Assembly: GCA_020161265.1 (NCBI GenBank)
Contig: JAIUOC010000002.1
Coordinates: 583,230-647,229, forward strand
Reading direction: 5' to 3'
Length of the DNA: 64,000 nt
From: Chloroflexota bacterium
GTDB lineage: Bacteria > Chloroflexota > Chloroflexia > Chloroflexales > Herpetosiphonaceae
The notes beneath the pieces were generated by a model, which ran no database searches, had not been told where the DNA came from, and saw only the letters and a program-made list of their open reading frames with translations. This document shows, piece after piece, positions 59,813 to 64,000 of this stretch. Each line of letters begins with the position of its first letter. The stretch's first letter is position 1. The position numbers were made by a program, and so were the translations under genes.

Positions 59813-60826
59813 TTAAAACAATTCATACATCACATTAATCGGGTCGCGGTCGTCGTTGTCGGGGGCGATGTTGACTGGCCGCACATAGCCGCGCAAATAC
59901 AAATATTCAACGAATGCGCCCACTTTTTCGATGCCCAATAGCTGATCGTAGCCCTGTAAACCACGATACATGGCGGCGCTAAGCTGGGCCACAGTTTGCG
60001 GCTGGGCCTTGAGCAAATCGCTAATCCGATCGATTTTACGTTGATTAGAAGCGAAAATTTGCTCTAAGCGCTGGGCTAAGTTTTCGATTGGCTGCTCGTG
60101 GCCGCCCAAGGTCAATTCAATGCCATCAAGTTTGGCAACTTGGCGCAAGCCACTAATATAATGCTCCAAGCCTGTGCCTGGGGTAATCATTTCGGGCGCA
60201 AGATGGGGAGCGGTTCGCGCCAAAATATGATCAGCACTAAACAACACCTCATCCAAACGCAAACAAACTTGGCCCGGGCAATGGCCAGGGGTGTAAATAA
60301 CCTCAAACAAATTGCAAAGCCGATCGCCATCTTCAAAGGTTTGCTCAATCGGCTGGGGCCGAAACGCATCTTTATTATGCAAATACATACCCATCAAATG
60401 CTGATGTTGCTCAGCTGAAACCCCAGCATGGCGCAAAAAGCGACTTAATGCCTTCGAAGCAAACAACAAGCGCCCATCATAATTGGTAATCACCCGCCGA
60501 TCAGCAATGTGGATAGCAGTCGGAGCTTGGGTAAATTGCCGAATAAAGGCCAAACCACCAAAATGATCAATATGGGCGTGAGTCAAAATAATCTGATTAA
60601 CATCGGCCAAACTCAGCTTCTCGCCCCATTGAGCTTGAATTGTTGCAAAGCCAGCGACGAGATCGTTGTTGGAATTACCATGGCCAGAGCCAGTATCGAT
60701 CAAACAGACCAAACCATCGGCGACCACCAGATACACATTGGCATAAAATTGAGGGAAAACCTCTACAGGAAGGCTGTAGATGCGCACCCCAGTATGTGTT
60801 TCAAATCGTAAAACACGCTGATCCAC
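59813..60826 (-). CDS. MBL-fold metallo-hydrolase
   Basis: 337 residues. The metal site is ILTHAHIDHFGGLAF (HxHxDH), with CLIDTGSG, YTPGHCPGQVCLRLDEVLFS and VLFSADHIL downstream. The last 90 residues form a winged-helix-like extension, as in LACTB2-type hydrolases. The substrate may be a thioester, phosphodiester or RNA. The start is GTG 60826 directly behind AAAGGAGG; the frame extends 13 codons further upstream. Confidence 0.88.
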   Translation of the reverse strand: MDQRVLRFETHTGVRIYSLPVEVFPQFYANVYLVVADGLVCLIDTGSGHGNSNNDLVAGFATIQAQWGEKLSLADVNQIILTHAHIDHFGGLAFIRQFTQAPTAIHIADRRVITNYDGRLLFASKALSRFLRHAGVSAEQHQHLMGMYLHNKDAFRPQPIEQTFEDGDRLCNLFEVIYTPGHCPGQVCLRLDEVLFSADHILARTAPHLAPEMITPGTGLEHYISGLRQVAKLDGIELTLGGHEQPIENLAQRLEQIFASNQRKIDRISDLLKAQPQTVAQLSAAMYRGLQGYDQLLGIEKVGAFVEYLYLRGYVRPVNIAPDNDDRDPINVMYELF

Positions 60827-60939
60827 AGCGACCTCCTTTCTGTTGCTAGGCCAATTGTACCGCACCCAAGGCGGGCTGTCTCGTGGTATGATGCAAGTAA
60901 GGCAATCGCACCATCAATACTAGAAATCTGAGGATTGTT

Positions 60940-61656
60940 ATGTTGGAACTGCAAGTTGGTGTTGCAAAAGTTGGCAAATATGCCACCCCCGAAAGCGGCG
61001 ACACCCTTGAGATGATCGAACGACCGCATGGCGGATTTTCGTTTGTATTGGCTGATGGGCAAGGTAGTGGGCGAGGAGCCAAGACCCTGAGTAACCTTGT
61101 AACAACCAGGGCAATTTCAATGCTCAAAGATGGAGCACGCGATGGTGCTGTTGCTCGCGCGGTTCACGATTACCTGTATGCCTATCGTCATGGGCAAGTC
61201 TCAGCAACGCTTAATATACTTTCAGTAGATCTTTCAGCGCGAAGTGTGTTAGTATCAAGAAATAACCCTTGCCCATTTTATGTGATCGATGAGCAGGGGA
61301 TGACGACCTACAACGAGCCATCGACCCCAATTGGGCTCTACTCGATGACCAAACCAGTCATCACCAAAATTAGCCTACGGCCTTATGTGTATGTGGTAGT
61401 GTTTACCGATGGCATTCTACATGCAGGCCGACGCTATAACGAAAGTATTGAGCTAGACAACTATCTTGGCAATTTTAATGTTCGCCAAGGACGAACAGCC
61501 CAAGAAGTTACCGATGATTTACTAGGACGTGCCGTGGAACTTGATCAAAATCGACCGAACGACGATATGAGCGTGATCGTGATGGCCGCCTTACCGATGG
61601 AGTCGGAAAATAAAGTTCGCCGCATGACCGTATGTTTTCCGGTCGAACGAGCCTAA
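60940..61656 (+). CDS. SpoIIE/PP2C-type serine phosphatase
   Basis: 238 residues of phosphatase domain alone. Metal-site acids are in FSFVLADGQGSGRGAKTLSN, VVFTDGILHAGRRYNESIEL and NRPNDDMSVIVMAA, as in SpoIIE and RsbU. No sensor domain is attached. Such enzymes dephosphorylate anti-sigma-factor antagonists in partner-switch cascades. With the STAS sensor 8 kb away, it may belong to the same circuit (inference). ATG 60940 follows GAGG. Confidence 0.88.
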   Translation: MLELQVGVAKVGKYATPESGDTLEMIERPHGGFSFVLADGQGSGRGAKTLSNLVTTRAISMLKDGARDGAVARAVHDYLYAYRHGQVSATLNILSVDLSARSVLVSRNNPCPFYVIDEQGMTTYNEPSTPIGLYSMTKPVITKISLRPYVYVVVFTDGILHAGRRYNESIELDNYLGNFNVRQGRTAQEVTDDLLGRAVELDQNRPNDDMSVIVMAALPMESENKVRRMTVCFPVERA

Positions 61657-61715
61657 TTCACAGGCTTCATCGTTACCAAGCTGGCGGTCAGCAGATACGC
61701 TGAAAGGAACCGCCG

Positions 61716-62063
61716 ATGGGTAATCAAGCTGAAACAGTGGTAATTGTGGGGCCATGTGCCGCAGGTAAATCGACCTTACGCCAAGGTTTAGAAACCCATG
61801 GAATTCAAGCGCGAGTAATTGCTCAAGAACATTCGGGCATTCGTGGGCTTTGGCGCAAACATCAAGCCAACTACTTAATTTATCTTGATGTAGATTTACC
61901 AGCCGTGCATGAACGTGGCCGCCCCAGTTTCCCTGCTTGGTTGCACAACCAGCAGCAACAGCGTTTACAAGAAGCGCGAGCTGCTGCCGATATTTACCTC
62001 GATACAACCAAACATTCGATCAACGATGTACTAAATCGGGTACTTTCGACGATCAACCACTAA
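61716..62063 (+). CDS. Small P-loop NTPase-like protein
   Basis: 115 residues. The P-loop is VVIVGPCAAGKSTLRQGLET. Then ANYLIYLDVDLPAVHERGRP follows, with a Pro/Trp-rich linker and a helix IYLDTTKHSINDVLNRVL at the end. It is about half the length of a typical nucleoside or adenylate kinase and lacks an obvious lid. It lies 59 bp downstream of the phosphatase on the same strand and may be co-transcribed. The substrate is unknown. AAAGGA precedes ATG. Confidence 0.72.
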   Translation: MGNQAETVVIVGPCAAGKSTLRQGLETHGIQARVIAQEHSGIRGLWRKHQANYLIYLDVDLPAVHERGRPSFPAWLHNQQQQRLQEARAAADIYLDTTKHSINDVLNRVLSTINH

Positions 62064-62067
62064 ACAA

Positions 62068-62118
62068 CCAAGCCTACTTGGATTAATCACGATGATTAAC
62101 CAGTAGGCTTGGCGGTTT
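62068..62118 (+). terminator. Terminator after the P-loop gene
   Basis: CCAAGCCTACT/AGTAGGCTTGG with an inner GGATTAATCA/TGATTAACC stem, then CGGTTTAA. Confidence 0.75.
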
Positions 62119-62133
62119 AACCCTCATATCCAG

Positions 62134-62139
62134 TATAAT
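62134..62139 (+). promoter_or_regulatory. -10 of the GT-C-like gene
   Basis: TATAAT with AGTATAAT context, 35 bp upstream of ATG 62174. Confidence 0.45.
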
Positions 62140-62173
62140 CCTCGTATTCAGCCGTCAATGCCTAGCGAGGATT

Positions 62174-63544
62174 ATGATGCTCAAAGCCTTAAAAAATTGG
62201 TTGCTTCAACAAAATTATCTAACCCTGATTGCATTTATATTGATTTTTGCCATGAGCGCCTGTATGAATTTTGGCAGCGATACATGGTGGCTCTTACGTA
62301 CAGGTCAAGATATTTTTCAACAAAAAAGCATTATTACCAACGATCTCTACAGTTGGACAAACCTCAATGCCTATTGGCCCAATCATGAGTGGCTAACCCA
62401 ATTATTAATGTATCTGATTTATTCAATTGGTGGACTGAGTTTACTAGTGATCGTATTTGCATTACTGGTAACCTTCACATGGTTAATTATCTATCGAATT
62501 AGTCCAAGTGGATCTAAATTAACCTTATTTCTCATAACTTTAGGCGTTATTGATAATATTAATGCCTGGAGTATTCGGCCACAAATTATCTCATTTTTTC
62601 TATTTATCAGTTTAATTGTGCTGATTCGCCAACCAAAATTGCACTGGTGGATTGTACCGTTTATGTTAGTTTGGGCAAATTTACATGCTGGTTTTGTAAT
62701 TGGGATTGTGCTGCTTGGGTTGGTTGGTATTGCAGCGCTAATCAAACGTGAGGCAATTATCCATTGGCTGATGATTGGCACAGCAGCAGTTATTGCAACC
62801 ATGGCTAATCCACATGGCTATAAACTTTGGCTTTTTACGCTCAATTCCTTAGATAACAGCACCTATAGCTTTATTGAAGAATGGCGCAGCCAAAGTATCA
62901 CGAGTATCAACAGTTATCCATTCTTTCTTTTAATTGGTTTAATTGGAATTGTTTGGTATAAAAAGCGCTTCAAGCCAAGCACAAGCTACGATTGGTTTTT
63001 GCTCTTAGCAACAATTCTATTTGGTTTTATGGCATTTCGTTCAGTACGTCAAAGCATCTTTTTTGATGGCCTAGCAGTGTTATGTCTAGCACAAATGCTA
63101 GCACCCAGACAAGCAATTACTGTCAAAACCAGTAAGATCGAGCCAACGCAGTGGGGATTAGTTGGCATTACCAGCATAATTGCAATCGGATTAGCGATTT
63201 TTGTCTGGAACCAACGCCAACCACTGCTTTCTGAGCCAATTCTCGCAGCATTGGGGCAATGCCCCGGCAATATGTACAATAGCTACGATATTGGCGGCGA
63301 ATTAATCTGGTTCCTGCCCCAAAAGCCCGTATTTATTGATAATCGTTTTGATCCATATAGCCGTGATTTTATCCAAACCAATGTTGCGCTAGAAAACACA
63401 GGCGATTATCAAGCAGTATTTAATCAATATACAATCGGCTGTGCCATTACAGAAAATAACAGCCCCTTAGCCACAGTACTTCAACGCGATGGCTGGCAAC
63501 TCCAAACCAACAATCTCAATTACAGCGTCTTCTATCAACCATAA
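62174..63544 (+). CDS. GT-C-like polytopic membrane protein
   Basis: 456 residues with about ten membrane segments. The first extracytoplasmic loop carries NFGSDTWWLLRTGQDIFQQK, where an Asp before Trp-Trp is typical of GT-C glycosyltransferase-like membrane proteins. A conserved-looking C-terminal domain (VFIDNRFDPYSRDF) ends in the periplasm. The lipid-linked donor and acceptor are unknown. AGGATT precedes ATG 62174; ATG 62177 is equally possible. A terminator follows. Codon use is more AT-rich than neighbouring genes. Confidence 0.7.
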   Translation: MMLKALKNWLLQQNYLTLIAFILIFAMSACMNFGSDTWWLLRTGQDIFQQKSIITNDLYSWTNLNAYWPNHEWLTQLLMYLIYSIGGLSLLVIVFALLVTFTWLIIYRISPSGSKLTLFLITLGVIDNINAWSIRPQIISFFLFISLIVLIRQPKLHWWIVPFMLVWANLHAGFVIGIVLLGLVGIAALIKREAIIHWLMIGTAAVIATMANPHGYKLWLFTLNSLDNSTYSFIEEWRSQSITSINSYPFFLLIGLIGIVWYKKRFKPSTSYDWFLLLATILFGFMAFRSVRQSIFFDGLAVLCLAQMLAPRQAITVKTSKIEPTQWGLVGITSIIAIGLAIFVWNQRQPLLSEPILAALGQCPGNMYNSYDIGGELIWFLPQKPVFIDNRFDPYSRDFIQTNVALENTGDYQAVFNQYTIGCAITENNSPLATVLQRDGWQLQTNNLNYSVFYQP

Positions 63545-63554
63545 GCTCAAACCA

Positions 63555-63586
63555 AAAAAGCCATGGAGTTATATCCATGGCTTTTC
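63555..63586 (+). terminator. Terminator of the GT-C-like gene
   Basis: A 12-bp stem AAAAGCCATGGA/TCCATGGCTTTT with a GTTATA loop. Confidence 0.85.
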
Positions 63587-63599
63587 GATCCTTACGATG

Positions 63600-63637
63600 C
63601 TAAAACAACAACACCGCGAGGAATCTCACGGTGTTGC
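63600..63637 (-). terminator. Terminator of the rRNA operon
   Basis: On the minus strand CAACACCG/CGGTGTTG around a 12-nt loop, followed by TTGTTTTAG. It lies 8 bp downstream of the 5S gene. Confidence 0.8.
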
Positions 63638-63644
63638 TTGGAGC

Positions 63645-63759
63645 GGTACGCATCCCCCTACGTTCCCACAGCGGGTGCTGCAGTAGCCTCGGTGTGTGTC
63701 GCGTTCACGGCCTGGTTCGGGATGGAGCAGCGTGGGTCACAACCACCTCGACACGTACC
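63645..63759 (-). rRNA. rrf: 5S ribosomal RNA
   Basis: 115 nt on the minus strand. The ends GGTACGTGTC and GATGCGTACC form a 10-bp helix I with two G-U pairs. Inside are CATCCCGAACCAGGCCGTGA (the helix III/loop C consensus) and TACTGCAGCACCCGCTGTGG followed by GAACGTAGG (loop E and helix IV). This fits a normal bacterial 5S rRNA. A terminator follows. Confidence 0.92.
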
Positions 63760-64000
63760 AATTTGGCTGCCCTCACTCCAACCACCCATTCCTCAACGAC
63801 GTTCATCATGCACATTCGCTCGCATCATTCCCAGTCCTGCCTGCCCTCCGCCATCCATTGCCCTCCCGCGTCCTGCCGACGCGCGGCAACCGATGATCGC
63901 TCGGCTGTCTGTTGTTGTCTGCTCTACCGTTCACACGGCCTCCACAGCAACCCAGTTCCCGTCTCGTCTCGACGGTGCCTCTCATACATTTCTGCACTCG
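63760..64000 (-). other. Presumed internal transcribed spacer upstream of 5S rRNA
   Basis: At least 241 bp lie on the 5' side of the 5S gene without any 23S 3'-end sequence or tRNA that I can recognise. It is GC-rich on this strand, with GGGAGGGCAATGGATGGCGG and GGCAGGCAGGACTGGGAATG. The 23S gene would begin beyond the right edge. Confidence 0.5.

Overview
The window looks like a chromosomal segment of a member of the Chloroflexota, most like Herpetosiphon. This is an inference. It rests on moderate GC, on the mix of a complete Liv branched-chain amino-acid transporter, STAND ATPases, HRDVSPGN-type Ser/Thr kinases and secreted proteins ending in a module I associate with Chloroflexota, and on intergenic spaces packed with a few recurring words. 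Those words are CTTCGTGTCCTTCGTGG, GGATGAAGGATGAGGGATGA, GGGGTCAGGGATCAG and AGAGCATAGAACATAG. I see no insertion sequence, prophage, CRISPR array or tRNA. The only RNA gene is a 5S rRNA on the minus strand at the right edge, probably downstream of a 23S gene outside the window.

Layout. 1-2.0 kb (minus): edge-truncated saccharopine-dehydrogenase-like oxidoreductase, its ArsR regulator with two matching operators, and a three-domain DUF1858/DUF2249/TusA-like protein behind a 16-codon leader ORF. 2.2-8.6 kb (plus): lon, a lone receiver, an RlmI-type rRNA methyltransferase and mutL. 8.9-16.2 kb (minus): livK-livH-livM-livG-livF operon, followed by a cupin and an EamA permease. It has a TTGACA-17-TACACT promoter, a structured leader of about 185 nt and an intercistronic hairpin. 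16.8-23.0 kb: GH99-like secreted protein, psuG with a DUF3105 gene, and a tandem pair of paralogous multipass membrane proteins. 23.2-28.7 kb: flippase-like protein, GT2 glycosyltransferase, TetR/peroxiredoxin-like pair, UDP-glucose dehydrogenase and a RimI-like acetyltransferase.

28.8-36.9 kb: repeat lipoprotein, cmk, plsC, a duplicated PH-like membrane protein, then an overlapping three-gene unit (membrane-anchored GATase-like protein, ABC ATPase, ABC-2 permease) and a nearly leaderless lone receiver. 36.9-40.9 kb: STAND ATPase sharing its start codon with a divergent HTH gene, a non-coding stretch of about 450 bp, a thioredoxin and MerR-type regulator pair with a classic 19-bp-spacer operator/promoter, and a Spo0M-like protein. 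41.0-46.6 kb: unknown protein, mutarotase-like secreted protein carrying the same module as the GH99 protein, a class III aminotransferase and an SDR. 46.7-51.2 kb: NB-ARC/TPR STAND protein facing a 2H-phosphoesterase-like gene, a zinc-ribbon RSFGGG protein and a TetR.

51.3-57.1 kb holds a signalling neighbourhood: a transmembrane HAMP-PAS-STAS protein, a solute-binding/VWA lipoprotein, and a tail-anchored Ser/Thr kinase with DnaJ-like zinc motifs. 57.5-63.5 kb: folP-ccdA, an MBL-fold hydrolase, a SpoIIE-like phosphatase with a small P-loop protein, and a GT-C-like membrane protein, ending at the 5S gene.

Most recognisable genes are housekeeping or transport functions. The parts most likely to be under-described are the composite inverted intergenic repeats, the shared C-terminal module, the conserved-histidine membrane paralogues, the kinase/VWA/STAS cluster and the STAND/2H pair.
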